In this document: positions 24,878 to 33,430 of the stretch, one piece after another
Position numbering within the stretch: position 1 is the first letter of the stretch
Layout: every line of letters starts with the position of its first letter
Origin: Candidatus Kaiserbacteria bacterium CG10_big_fil_rev_8_21_14_0_10_56_12
Lineage (GTDB): Bacteria; Patescibacteriota; Minisyncoccia; Phycocordibacterales; Phycocordibacteraceae
Assembly (NCBI GenBank): GCA_002773355.1
Contig: PFBL01000011.1
Coordinates: 1-43,789 of the forward strand
Direction: 5' to 3'
Length of the DNA stretch: 43,789 nucleotides
Position numbers and translations under genes: made by a program
The notes under the pieces: model-generated
Databases searched by the model: none
What the model was told of the DNA's origin: nothing
Seen by the model: the letters and a program-made list of their open reading frames with translations, nothing else

Positions 24878-25954
24878 ATGGCAACGACAAGCACAGCACA
24901 CCCATCAACCAAGAAAGCGCCCGCGGCGGCAACATTCAGTTTTGACAGTGCGAGCCTTGTAAAACGGCTTCTCGCGGCCGCATCTGAGCGCTCTCGCAAG
25001 GTGATTATCCAACGCTTTGGACTCGGCACGACGTCGGAGCGGGAGACTCTGGAGGCCATCGGCGACCGCCTCAACATCACCCGCGAGCGCGTCCGTCAGA
25101 TCGAGGCCGCGGGGCTCTCTGCTATCAGAGCTAGCAAGGCTTTCAAAGAGGCGGGACCCGCCTTTGATGAGCTCACGCGCTACATCGACTCTCTCGGCGT
25201 CCTTGTGTCCGAGGACGAGCTCTTGAAACGATTGGGTAAGGATGAGAAGACGCGCAACCGATTCCGCTTCATGTTGGTCGTTGGTGCTAGCTTCTTGCGT
25301 GAACGCGAGACCGACGATTTTCTCGCACGTTGGCACGTCGATGCCGCCACGGCGAATAAGATCCATGAGGCGCTTTCGCGTCTCTACGGCTCACTCAAGG
25401 ATGACGAAGTCTTCACCGAGGCAGAGTTGCTTGATCGTTTTCTCGAAGAACTCAAGGGTGTTAATGAAGCATACAAAAATGAAGAGGTTTTGAAGCGATG
25501 GCTCTCACTCTCGAAGCATATCGGCAGTAATCCGCTTGCACAGTGGGGCAAGACCACGGCGCCAGCGATCCACATTAAGGGCGTTCGTGATTACGCCTAT
25601 CTCGCAGTCAAGCGACACGGCGAGCCGATGCACTTTTCAGACGTATCCAAGGCTATTGGCACACTCTTCTCGAAGAAGGCGCATGTAGCCACGACTCATA
25701 ACGAATTGATCAAGGACCCACGATTTGTGCTGGTGGGTCGCGGTCTCTACGCACTCACCGAGTGGGGCTACACGCCAGGCGTGGTTCGTGATGTTATTCG
25801 CGAAGTGCTCGACAAGCACGGCCCTCTCAAGAAAGATGAGATTATCAAGCACGTGCGCAAGGCGCGTTTTGTGAAAGACAACACTATTTTGGTGAACCTC
25901 AATGATCCGCGTTACTTTAAACGCTCGAAGGACGGACGCTACGCGACCTCCTAA
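24878..25954 (+). CDS. Sigma-70 region 4 / HARE-HTH domain protein
   Basis: 358 aa. Residues about 38-80 form a sigma region 4-like helix-turn-helix (RKVIIQRFGLG, then RETLEAIGDRLNITRERVRQIE), the part of sigma factors that reads the -35 element. No region 2 is present, so it is not a complete sigma factor. The C-terminal part (about 240-355) matches the HARE-HTH fold, also in the RNA polymerase delta subunit (AYLAVKRHGEPMHFSDVSKAI, and a second copy VIREVLDKHGPLKKDEIIKHV). It likely binds DNA or RNA polymerase and modulates transcription. It has its own promoter and a strong terminator. Confidence 0.82.
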   Translation: MATTSTAHPSTKKAPAAATFSFDSASLVKRLLAAASERSRKVIIQRFGLGTTSERETLEAIGDRLNITRERVRQIEAAGLSAIRASKAFKEAGPAFDELTRYIDSLGVLVSEDELLKRLGKDEKTRNRFRFMLVVGASFLRERETDDFLARWHVDAATANKIHEALSRLYGSLKDDEVFTEAELLDRFLEELKGVNEAYKNEEVLKRWLSLSKHIGSNPLAQWGKTTAPAIHIKGVRDYAYLAVKRHGEPMHFSDVSKAIGTLFSKKAHVATTHNELIKDPRFVLVGRGLYALTEWGYTPGVVRDVIREVLDKHGPLKKDEIIKHVRKARFVKDNTILVNLNDPRYFKRSKDGRYATS

Positions 25955-25963
25955 CGCACACTA

Positions 25964-25996
25964 AACAGGCCCGCGAGTACGCGGGCCTGTTTTTTT
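25964..25996 (+). terminator. Strong rho-independent terminator
   Basis: AACAGGCCCGCG-AGTA-CGCGGGCCTGTT, a 12-bp stem with tetraloop, followed by a run of T to 25996. It ends the sigma-like/HARE gene. Confidence 0.95.
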
Positions 25997-25998
25997 GT

Positions 25999-26007
25999 TG
26001 ATATACT
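25999..26007 (+). promoter_or_regulatory. Extended -10 element of the DUF8128-like gene
   Basis: TG-A-TATACT, 16 bases before the ATG at 26024 and directly after the terminator. Confidence 0.55.
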
Positions 26008-26023
26008 ACAAAGCGTATACACT

Positions 26024-27397
26024 ATGCAGCCCCCGTTTTTTCATAAATTTGAGGAGGACGTCGTCAAGAAGCTTCATGCGAAGATCGGCCTTAAGTTAAC
26101 GCCGCGGCCGCTCCTCGCGGTCTCGTTAGCGGGCCTGGTCGTCTGCCTGGTGCTCGCGCCACAGGTCGTGATATCAGGGGTGAAGATTGCTTTCTTCGTG
26201 GCTCCCATCTGGCTCCCGTTCCTCATTATCTCTGGCGCCTATAAGATGTGGTACATCTACAAGCGTTCGTACTTTCTTGCGAACCAGAAATACGTCTTGC
26301 TCGAAATCAAGCCTCCGCGCAACGTGGTTAAAACGCCTGCGGCCATGGAGGCCTTCCTCAGTATCTTGCATCTCACGGGTGGCGAGTCGACGTGGTACGA
26401 CCGATTACGGGGCGGCACGCGTCCGTATTGGTCGCTCGAGATCGCTTCGTTTGAAGGTCAGGTGCACTTCTTCCTTTGGATCCGGTCGAGTTTGCGCCGC
26501 ATGGTCGAGTCGCAGATGTATGCTCAGTACCCGGGTGTTCAACTCATTGAGTCCCCGGATTACACGCGTCTTATTTCTGCGAAGCCAGGGGAGTGGTTTG
26601 TCTGGGGCACGGCGTACACCAAGGCACCGAACGACGACCCTTATCCCATCAAGACTTACGTTGATTTCGGCCTCGACAAGGTGCAGAAGGAGCCCGAACA
26701 GGTCGACCCCATCGCTCACCTTGTCGAGTTCATGAGCTCAATAGGCAAGGGCGAGTACCTCTGGCTACAAATGGTCATTCGAGCACACAAAGGCGAGAAG
26801 TACGGCATCACGAAGCCTAACGGCAAGCCGTACACCTGGCTCGATCGCGGTGAGGAGATCGTGAACGCCTTACGCCAGAAGACGCGTGAATCGTTCACCG
26901 ATCCGGTGACTGGTGCAGAACGGCACGATTTCCCGAACCCGACGAAGGGTGAGCAGGAGAAGATGCTCGCGATCGAGCGGCAGACGATGAAGCTTGGGTT
27001 TGATGTCGGCATGCGTTGTATCTATATTGCAAAGCCAGACCGAGTACAGGGGCCTACCATTTCGCACATCATCGGCCTCTTCAAGCCCTTTAGCACGGAG
27101 GGGTGGAACGGCATCAACTCGTCGAAAGGGATGAAAACGTTCGATGATTATCCGTGGGAAATTGGGGTCGAGAAGCGCAAAAATCGATTTCGTCGCGAAC
27201 TCGTCGAGGCGTATCGCCGGCGAGCCTATTTCTATGACCCCTTCTATGAGGGCGATTTGCCGCGCGAGAAGGTGATGGTGATGAGTAGTGAGGAGCTCGC
27301 GACGGTCTTTCATATCCCATCGCTCTCGACCCAGGCACCCGGACTTGAGCGCATGGCATCGGCGACCGGTGAGGCGCCAGCGAATCTACCGACCTAG
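26024..27397 (+). CDS. Conserved membrane protein, DUF8128-like (type IV secretion-related N-terminal region)
   Basis: 457 aa. Two membrane segments (about residues 27-48 and 52-75) are followed by a large cytoplasmic domain with HFFLWIRSSLRRMVESQMYAQYPGVQLIE, a pattern like the N-terminal part of conjugative VirB4/TraC-type proteins. It ends with a Pro/Ala-rich tail (LERMASATGEAPANLPT). No Walker motif is present, so it lacks an ATPase itself. Proteins of this shape are conserved across these bacteria, often near secretion or pilus genes; no such genes adjoin here. Assignment is by memory of the family and function is not known. Confidence 0.55.
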   Translation: MQPPFFHKFEEDVVKKLHAKIGLKLTPRPLLAVSLAGLVVCLVLAPQVVISGVKIAFFVAPIWLPFLIISGAYKMWYIYKRSYFLANQKYVLLEIKPPRNVVKTPAAMEAFLSILHLTGGESTWYDRLRGGTRPYWSLEIASFEGQVHFFLWIRSSLRRMVESQMYAQYPGVQLIESPDYTRLISAKPGEWFVWGTAYTKAPNDDPYPIKTYVDFGLDKVQKEPEQVDPIAHLVEFMSSIGKGEYLWLQMVIRAHKGEKYGITKPNGKPYTWLDRGEEIVNALRQKTRESFTDPVTGAERHDFPNPTKGEQEKMLAIERQTMKLGFDVGMRCIYIAKPDRVQGPTISHIIGLFKPFSTEGWNGINSSKGMKTFDDYPWEIGVEKRKNRFRRELVEAYRRRAYFYDPFYEGDLPREKVMVMSSEELATVFHIPSLSTQAPGLERMASATGEAPANLPT

Positions 27398-27401
27398 CCG
27401 T

Positions 27402-28406
27402 ATGACGGGATTCCTTCGTCGTTTTATAGCGGGCATGATTACAGCGCTCGAATTCCACTGCATGCGCTTTTGGAAACACTGGCTTGTCGTAGCCGCCCTG
27501 GTGGGCCTCGCTCTCGTGGTGTTGTACCTCCTGCTCCGTGCACCATTCACGTTCTCACCAACGACCATCACGATAGAGCGCGGTGAGTCTTCTGCGCAAG
27601 TCGCCGCGACTCTGGGTGAAAAGCGAGTGGTCACGAGTGCGCTCGCGCTCAGAGTGCTGCTGCGCATTTCTGGTGGCGATAACAAGCTACGCGAGGGCAC
27701 CTATGCGTTCACCGCGCCAGAGAATGTCTTTTCTATTGAGCGCCGACTCCTTTCTGGAGAGTATGGGGTGCCTGCGATTCGCCTCACGTTTATCGAGGGG
27801 GTAACCGTACCCGAGATGGCTCGGCAAGTTGCCGCCGCTTTTCCTGATATCACGGTGCGAGATTTTACCGCCCTCGCGCAGCCATACGAAGGGTACCTGT
27901 TCCCCAATACGTATGTATTCCCAGGGTCAGTTGATGCGGCATTTATCGTCAAGACACTACGGACGAATTTTGATAAACAAACAGAGGGCCTCAAGCGTGA
28001 CGTGGCTAGTTCAAAGCGCTCGTTTAGCGACGTGGTGACGATGGCATCCTTGGTCGAGAAGGAGGCACGTACTGACGAGAGCCGACGCATGGTCGCGGGG
28101 ATATTGTGGAACCGAGTCGACAAGGGTATGCGCCTCCAGGTCGATGCAGTTTTCGGTTACATTTTTGATACTGAGACATATTCGCCATCGCAGTCTGATC
28201 AAAAAGTCGCCTCGCCGTATAACACCTACCTCCATGCCGGTTTGCCTCCTGGACCAATAGGGAATCCGGGCCTCTCTGCGCTTGAAGCGGCGGCCAATCC
28301 AACAAAAACCAGCTATCTGTATTATCTCACCGGTGATGATAACCAGATGCACTACGCGACAACCTTTGCGGGTCATAAAACGAATTTGCAAAAATACATC
28401 AAATAG
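27402..28406 (+). CDS. mltG: Endolytic peptidoglycan transglycosylase MltG (YceG-like)
   Basis: 334 aa from ATG 27402; an in-frame ATG at 27462 (MRFWKHW) would put the membrane helix closer to the start and is equally plausible. One membrane anchor (about residues 26-46), a LysM-like N-lobe (ITIERGESSAQVAATL; RLLSGEYGV), then the YceG core: EGYLFPNTYVF, the catalytic glutamate in MASLVEKEAR, GILWNRVDKGMRLQVDA, SPYNTYLHAGLPPGPIGNPG. MltG cuts nascent glycan strands and helps set their length. It begins five bases after the preceding gene and 16 bases before mnmA. Confidence 0.95.
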   Translation: MTGFLRRFIAGMITALEFHCMRFWKHWLVVAALVGLALVVLYLLLRAPFTFSPTTITIERGESSAQVAATLGEKRVVTSALALRVLLRISGGDNKLREGTYAFTAPENVFSIERRLLSGEYGVPAIRLTFIEGVTVPEMARQVAAAFPDITVRDFTALAQPYEGYLFPNTYVFPGSVDAAFIVKTLRTNFDKQTEGLKRDVASSKRSFSDVVTMASLVEKEARTDESRRMVAGILWNRVDKGMRLQVDAVFGYIFDTETYSPSQSDQKVASPYNTYLHAGLPPGPIGNPGLSALEAAANPTKTSYLYYLTGDDNQMHYATTFAGHKTNLQKYIK

Positions 28407-28421
28407 CAAAGACTGAACCGC

Positions 28422-29345
28422 ATGGATCTCAAAGGCAAGCGAGTATTTGTTGGCCTCTCTGGCGGGGTGGATTCGGCCGTCTCGGCTGCGCTTCTCCAGC
28501 AGGCGGGGGCACGCGTCACGGGCGTATTCATTAAGGGCTGGTATCCACCAGGCATGCCCTGCACGTGGGCTGCTGACCGGCGCGACGCTATGCGTGTTGC
28601 CGCGCGACTCCGCATACCCTTTCATACCCTCGACGCGAGTGCCGAGTACAAGCAATACGTCATCGACTATTTGCTCGCTGAATATGCCGCGGGACGCACC
28701 CCGAACCCGGATGTCATGTGCAATAAGGAGGTGAAGTTCGGTGCCTTTTATCGCTACGCAATGACCTCGGGTGCCGATGCTATTGCGACGGGGCACTATA
28801 TCAAGGGCGAGAAGGATCAGCGCTACTTTCTCTGGGCGGTGCCGAAGGCGGTGCTTGAGAAAACGCTTTTTCCAGTCGGCATGATGGACAAGTCGCATGT
28901 TCGCGCGCTCGCCAGGAAATATCGGATTCCCGTTGCAGAAAAGAAGGACAGTCAGGGCGTGTGCTTCTTGGGTGCCGTATCAGTCAAGGAATTTTTGGAG
29001 CAGGAGCTCGGTACTGCGAACCCCGCACTGCTACATACCATTGGACAGCGCGTGGGCGACGAGTATGTGGTGGCAAAGGACGTGGTACGAGGGTTGCTCA
29101 CCCTATCGAGCAATCGAGTGGCACCGACACAGCGTATACCATTCACCCAGGCTAACTGGTTCATGGATCCTGAGCGCGCAGTATCGGCGCAGTGTCGGTA
29201 TCGCAGTGCGCGCATCTCGGGACGTATTCATGGTGGCGTCTTTATCGCGGAGCAGGTGCAGGCCGAGACGTCCGCGCCAGGGCAATCGATCGTCTTTTAT
29301 GACAAGAGTGACGCGCTTGTGGGTGGTGGTATTATAGCTGGATGA
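28422..29345 (+). CDS. mnmA: tRNA-specific 2-thiouridylase
   Basis: 307 aa, shorter than the usual 360. The PP-loop SGGVDS is at residues 13-18. NPDVMCN (about 95-101) holds the first catalytic cysteine and SQGVCFLG (about 180-187) the second. KFGAFYRYA, ATGHYI and KKDSQGVCF are typical. MnmA thiolates U34 of tRNA-Lys, -Glu and -Gln using sulfur from an IscS relay. The central and C-terminal barrel domains look trimmed. It overlaps the next gene by ATGA. Confidence 0.93.
   Translation: MDLKGKRVFVGLSGGVDSAVSAALLQQAGARVTGVFIKGWYPPGMPCTWAADRRDAMRVAARLRIPFHTLDASAEYKQYVIDYLLAEYAAGRTPNPDVMCNKEVKFGAFYRYAMTSGADAIATGHYIKGEKDQRYFLWAVPKAVLEKTLFPVGMMDKSHVRALARKYRIPVAEKKDSQGVCFLGAVSVKEFLEQELGTANPALLHTIGQRVGDEYVVAKDVVRGLLTLSSNRVAPTQRIPFTQANWFMDPERAVSAQCRYRSARISGRIHGGVFIAEQVQAETSAPGQSIVFYDKSDALVGGGIIAG
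29327..29335 (+). promoter_or_regulatory. Extended -10 element inside the end of mnmA
   Basis: TG-G-TATTAT, six bases before the ATG at 29342. It may start a separate short-leader transcript for the downstream nuclease genes. Confidence 0.5.
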
Positions 29346-29755
29346 GTCACATACGTTTACGTACGGCCGCGATCATCATTGCATGTATCGTGGTCGGGGG
29401 GTTCTTGCTCTCGGTGCCGCGAGCGCGTGACGGTGTGCAGACGCCAGCGGCACCAGCGGCGCCGCCGACGGTGCCAGATGCCGCAGTACGCGACGTCTAC
29501 AAGAAGGGCGTTCATACCATAACCGGGTCGATTATGGTCCCCAACGCTTGTACCGACGTGCAGGTAACGGCGACGCCTGTGCCCAATGCCGATACGCCTA
29601 CGAGCATTGAGGTGGGTATCTCATGGTCGCAGGATACGGGCGTGTGCCTACAGCTCCCGACGAAGAAGAGCTTCGAGACCAGCGTATCCGCCACGGGAGA
29701 CCTCCCGATCACGGCGAGCGTCAACGGACAGAACGCAACGACCACGGCACTATGA
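29342..29755 (+). CDS. Membrane-anchored or exported protein of unknown function
   Basis: 137 aa. One N-terminal hydrophobic segment (about residues 8-25) is followed by an Ala/Pro-rich linker (32-47) and a small beta-rich domain with two cysteines, in ACTDVQV and TGVCLQL, that could pair in a disulfide. I do not recognise the family. It overlaps mnmA at its start and the ATP-cone nuclease at its end, both by ATGA, so it is translationally linked to both. Confidence 0.6.
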   Translation: MSHIRLRTAAIIIACIVVGGFLLSVPRARDGVQTPAAPAAPPTVPDAAVRDVYKKGVHTITGSIMVPNACTDVQVTATPVPNADTPTSIEVGISWSQDTGVCLQLPTKKSFETSVSATGDLPITASVNGQNATTTAL

Positions 29756-30621
29756 CCGCTATGCCGACGATTATAAAAGCGGACGGATCAAGCGAGGTTT
29801 TTGATCCTGCGTGCCTCGTACGCTCTCTGCGACGTGCGGGTGCCGGAGCGCACACCGCCGAGCGCATCGCCGAGGTTATCACCGCGGGGGTTAAGCCAGG
29901 ATCGTCCTCGCGTGCCGTGTATACGAGAGCCTTCGCGCTCCTGCGTAAGGAGGCACGACCCGTGGCCGCACGTTACGCGTTGCGGCGCGCACTCTTTGAG
30001 CTGGGGCCCTCGGGACATCCGTTTGAGGACTTCGTGTCGCATCTTTATAGTGCTGAGGGTTGGCACGTCGAAACACGCAAAATAATACAAGGACACTGCG
30101 TCCCGCACGAAGTCGACTTCTACGCGACCAATAAGGACGGTACAGAGCACATCGCGGCAGAGCTCAAATACCACAACGATCCGGGATACAAAACGGATTT
30201 GAAGGCGGCACTCTATGTCAAAAGCCGTTTTGACGACATTTTTCAATGCGATCCCACTGTGCGATCGTGCCCCATAGAGCGGGGACTCTTGGTAACCAAC
30301 ACTAAGTTTACGACCGAAGCGATCGCGTATGCTGAGTGTGTGGGTGTCGAGCTCTTGGGCTGGGGGTATCCAGTGGGGAACAGCCTCTTTATGCACATGA
30401 GCCGCGCGCTGGTCTACCCGATTACCAGCCTGACTGGCATGACGCGCGCGGAGAAGAATATGCTTATTGCCGAAGGGACCATCTCAGTAGACCAGATCCT
30501 CCACGACCGACGACGCCTCAACGTGCTCCGCCTTGCGCCGGATCAGGTGGGCGATCTCCTCGCAGAAGCGGACGGACTGCTCTCCCTGCCGCCTCTTTCG
30601 CAGGACCCAGTAACTGACTAA
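29752..30621 (+). CDS. ATP-cone domain fused to a PD-(D/E)XK (Mrr-like) nuclease
   Basis: 289 aa. Residues 4-82 are an ATP-cone (PTIIKADGSSEVFDPACLV, then the helical part with AERIAEVI and ARYALRRAL), the nucleotide-sensing domain known from ribonucleotide reductases and NrdR. Residues about 88-200 are a Mrr/restriction-endonuclease-like fold: GHPFEDFVSHLYSAEGW, D122 in PHEVDFYA, and E137-x-K139 in AELKY, the expected catalytic set. A C-terminal helical part (about 230-289) follows. Together these suggest a DNA endonuclease whose action depends on ATP or dATP level. The start overlaps the upstream gene by ATGA; a second ATG at 29761 is possible. The next gene, an Fe-S nuclease, starts one base after the stop. 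Confidence 0.8.
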   Translation: MTAMPTIIKADGSSEVFDPACLVRSLRRAGAGAHTAERIAEVITAGVKPGSSSRAVYTRAFALLRKEARPVAARYALRRALFELGPSGHPFEDFVSHLYSAEGWHVETRKIIQGHCVPHEVDFYATNKDGTEHIAAELKYHNDPGYKTDLKAALYVKSRFDDIFQCDPTVRSCPIERGLLVTNTKFTTEAIAYAECVGVELLGWGYPVGNSLFMHMSRALVYPITSLTGMTRAEKNMLIAEGTISVDQILHDRRRLNVLRLAPDQVGDLLAEADGLLSLPPLSQDPVTD

Positions 30622-30622
30622 T

Positions 30623-31402
30623 ATGGCACGCGCAGGGAGCATCTTCGATCCAGAGTCTAAGGCACCGTTCACGTTGAGTCGGTCCAAAATTGATTTATTT
30701 TGCGAATGTCAGCGGTGTGCCTATCTTGATCTCAAGCTCGGAGTCAAGCGCGTCTCTGGCCCCTCCTTCACGCTGAATAATGCGGTGGACGAGCTCTTTA
30801 AGCGCGAATTCGATATCCACCGAGCCGCAAAGACCACCCACCCCCTCATGAAGTCGTATGGGATCGACGCCGTGCCGTTTGACGATCCACGCATGGATGA
30901 GTGGCGAGATGCGCTTCGTCGTGGCATAGGCTATCTTCACAAGCCCACGAACCTTTATCTACGGGGAGGTATCGACGATGTGTGGGTTACCCCGACCGGA
31001 GAGCTCATCATCGTGGACTACAAGGCAACGAGCAAAAAGGTGGGGCCGAGTACCGAGGACGATCTCTATGACTCATACAAGCGACAGATGGAGATCTATC
31101 AGTGGCTGTTTCGCATGAATGGGTTCACCGTATCGCCGACAGGCTATTTCGTCTACGCTAACGGCAATTCTGATAAGGAGGCGTTCTACGCGAAGCTCGA
31201 GTTCGATATCGTGCTCATCCCCTACACGGGAAGCGATGCGTGGGTCGAGGGCGCCGTGATGGATCTCAAGAAGATGCTCGTGAGTGATGACATTCCGCCC
31301 ATCGGCGTCGCCTTTGGCGGTGGGCCGTGCGATTACTGTACGTATCGCGAGGCGGCAGGGAAGGCGCTCATGGCGGTTCACAAGAAGAAGCGCAGAGCCT
31401 AG
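30623..31402 (+). CDS. Cas4-like PD-(D/E)XK nuclease with four-cysteine cluster
   Basis: 259 aa. A conserved core includes D118/D119, the VDYK motif with D132 and K134, and QxxxY (Q155, Y159) as in RecB/Cas4 nucleases. Cysteines C27, C29 and C32 near the N-terminus and C236 and C239 (PCDYC) near the C-terminus can supply the four ligands of an iron-sulfur cluster, as in Cas4 and AddB. Such enzymes are 5'-3' or flap-type exonucleases. No CRISPR array or other cas gene is in the window, so a general repair role is more likely than CRISPR adaptation. It lies between the ATP-cone nuclease and ung in a tight run. Confidence 0.8.
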   Translation: MARAGSIFDPESKAPFTLSRSKIDLFCECQRCAYLDLKLGVKRVSGPSFTLNNAVDELFKREFDIHRAAKTTHPLMKSYGIDAVPFDDPRMDEWRDALRRGIGYLHKPTNLYLRGGIDDVWVTPTGELIIVDYKATSKKVGPSTEDDLYDSYKRQMEIYQWLFRMNGFTVSPTGYFVYANGNSDKEAFYAKLEFDIVLIPYTGSDAWVEGAVMDLKKMLVSDDIPPIGVAFGGGPCDYCTYREAAGKALMAVHKKKRRA

Positions 31403-31419
31403 GACAAAAACCAATTCAC

Positions 31420-32088
31420 ATGCAGGTGAAAATAGAGTCATCATGGAAGGCACAACTCAATGGCGAGTTCGAGAAGGAATATTTCAAGGAGCTCACCGCG
31501 TTTGTAAAGGACGAATACAAAAAGGGCAGCGTCTATCCAGCGCCCAAGAATATTTTCAAGGCGTTTGACTTGTGCCCGTTTGATAGAGTGAGAGTCGTCA
31601 TTCTTGGCCAAGATCCTTATCACGGGGTGGGGCAGGCCAACGGGCTGTGTTTTGCCGTGGGCGACCATGTTACTATTCCGCCCTCTCTGCAAAATATATG
31701 TAAAGAAATAGAAAGTGACCTGGGCCAGAAGCTGTTACACAATAGCGGTGATCTGAGTCGCTGGGCAGAGCAGGGAGTGTTGCTCTTGAATGCGACGCTC
31801 ACCGTGCGTGCGCATGAAGCGGCGTCACATCAAGGTAAGGGGTGGGAAGCGTTCACCGACGCCGTGATTACAGCGCTTTCAGAAAAGCGCGACAATCTCG
31901 TCTTTATGCTCTGGGGAAATTATGCGAAGGCGAAAGGTGCGCATATCGATCGCACAAAACATCTCGTGCTCGAAGCCGCACACCCCTCGCCGTTCTCGGC
32001 CGCGAGCGGCTTTTTTGGATGCAAACATTTTAGCCAGGCCAACACCTATCTACAACAGCACGGCCAAACGCCGATCGACTGGCTCTAG
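31420..32088 (+). CDS. ung: Uracil-DNA glycosylase (family 1)
   Basis: 222 aa. GQDPYHG at 63-69 carries the catalytic aspartate (D65) and HPSPFS near residue 185 is the second active-site motif; LLLNATLTVRAHEAASH and FMLWGNYAK are also typical. Ung removes uracil from DNA formed by cytosine deamination or dUTP use. The start at 31420 gives the normal family length; the upstream in-frame extension overlaps the preceding gene. It is the last gene of the nuclease run. Confidence 0.96.
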   Translation: MQVKIESSWKAQLNGEFEKEYFKELTAFVKDEYKKGSVYPAPKNIFKAFDLCPFDRVRVVILGQDPYHGVGQANGLCFAVGDHVTIPPSLQNICKEIESDLGQKLLHNSGDLSRWAEQGVLLLNATLTVRAHEAASHQGKGWEAFTDAVITALSEKRDNLVFMLWGNYAKAKGAHIDRTKHLVLEAAHPSPFSAASGFFGCKHFSQANTYLQQHGQTPIDWL

Positions 32089-32099
32089 GGGAACCTGTT

Positions 32100-32108
32100 T
32101 GCTACAGT
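32100..32108 (+). promoter_or_regulatory. Extended -10 element of the M16 peptidase pair
   Basis: TG-C-TACAGT, eight bases before the ATG at 32117. Confidence 0.5.
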
Positions 32109-32116
32109 GAGCGCAC

Positions 32117-33430
32117 ATGGCGAGTAGAACGGAACCAAAGAGAACAAACGTGCCCGGCATCTCGTTCGTTCGAGCGCTCGACTGGATCGAGGAGTATCGG
32201 CTCGACAAAAACGGCCTCCAGATACTGCTCGTTCCAGACTCAGCGTCACCGGTGGCGGGCGTCATGGTGACCTACCACGTCGGGTCTCGTAACGAGGCAA
32301 TAGGATACACAGGAGCGACGCATCTGCTCGAGCACCTTATGTTTAAAGGCTCGAAGCACTTTAATAAGAAAAATGGTGGCGACGCGTTTGCCCTCCTTGA
32401 ACGTAAGGGTGCGCGTGTGAACGCGACGACGTGGAATGATCGTACCAATTACTACGAGGTGCTCCCGCGTGCTTTGGTACCCACGGCACTTGCGCTCGAA
32501 GCAGACCGGATGAGGAACGCGTATCTCCGCGAGACCGATCGTGTGTCAGAGATGCCGGTAGTGCGCAACGAGTTTGAGATCGGCGAGAACAACCCTGCCG
32601 AGGCACTCGATAAGCAGCTCTGGGCCCTTGCGTACCAGGCACACCCGTATCACCACTCCACGATCGGATGGAAAAGCGATATTGAGCGTGTCCCGATTGA
32701 GCGCTTGCAGAAGTTTTATGCCGACTTTTATCGTCCAGACAACGCGACGGTGACCGTCGCGGGAGGGTTTGATGTCAAAGAGGTTTTGGCTTGTATTAAG
32801 AAGGAGTTTGGTGCACACATCGCTCCATCAGCGCCGTTGCCGGAGCTCTATACCACTGAACCGCGTCAGGAGGGCGAACGGCGCGTGATGGTCCGTCGTG
32901 CAAGCGACTCGAACCTTGTGGCCATTGCCCACAAAATCCCGGGGGCATCGCACGGCGACGTCCCCGCGCTTCTGCTCCTTTCGCTCATACTTGCAGACGG
33001 AAAGGCGAGTCGGCTCTACCGAGCGCTCGTCGATACTTCGCAAGCGACCGACGTCACCACTATCTGTTATCAGTTGCGGGACCCATCGCTACTCAGTACG
33101 CTCGTTACGCTCACTCCTGGCACAGGGCACGACCGGGTTGAGCAGACGCTCAAGGCCGAGTTTGCTCGTATCTGCACAGAAGGTATCGCGGCAAAAGAGA
33201 TCGCAAAGGCGCGACAGTCGCTTCGTGCGTATATCGCCAGTCGTAGTGATGGGCCCTATGCGCTCCTCTCGAGTCTGAACGAGGAGATTGCGACGGGGGA
33301 TTGGACGCGATTTGTAACCTTTCCTGAGGCACTTGCTCGCGTGACCGCGCGCGAGGTGCAGGCTGTGGCCAAGAAATACCTGGTCGACGATCAAAGCACG
33401 GTCGGCCACTTCGTCGGGACACGCCTATGA
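32117..33430 (+). CDS. M16 (insulinase-type) zinc peptidase, active subunit
   Basis: 437 aa. The inverted zinc motif HLLEH is at residues 69-73, and a downstream glutamate in VRNEFEIGEN (about 148-155) can be the third ligand, so this copy should be catalytic. N- and C-terminal M16 domains are both present. It overlaps the second M16 gene by ATGA, the usual two-subunit layout in bacteria (one active, one not). These enzymes form a closed chamber that degrades peptides. No signal peptide is seen, so a cytoplasmic site is likely. Confidence 0.92.
   Translation: MASRTEPKRTNVPGISFVRALDWIEEYRLDKNGLQILLVPDSASPVAGVMVTYHVGSRNEAIGYTGATHLLEHLMFKGSKHFNKKNGGDAFALLERKGARVNATTWNDRTNYYEVLPRALVPTALALEADRMRNAYLRETDRVSEMPVVRNEFEIGENNPAEALDKQLWALAYQAHPYHHSTIGWKSDIERVPIERLQKFYADFYRPDNATVTVAGGFDVKEVLACIKKEFGAHIAPSAPLPELYTTEPRQEGERRVMVRRASDSNLVAIAHKIPGASHGDVPALLLLSLILADGKASRLYRALVDTSQATDVTTICYQLRDPSLLSTLVTLTPGTGHDRVEQTLKAEFARICTEGIAAKEIAKARQSLRAYIASRSDGPYALLSSLNEEIATGDWTRFVTFPEALARVTAREVQAVAKKYLVDDQSTVGHFVGTRL

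Noticed and set aside
28011-28898. Long minus-strand open frame (295 codons) over mltG and mnmA.
   Set aside because: Both plus-strand genes have clear family motifs; the opposite frame has none.
30623-31402. CRISPR-associated Cas4.
   Set aside because: No repeat-spacer array and no cas1, cas2 or effector gene is in the window; the protein is better called a Cas4-like nuclease.
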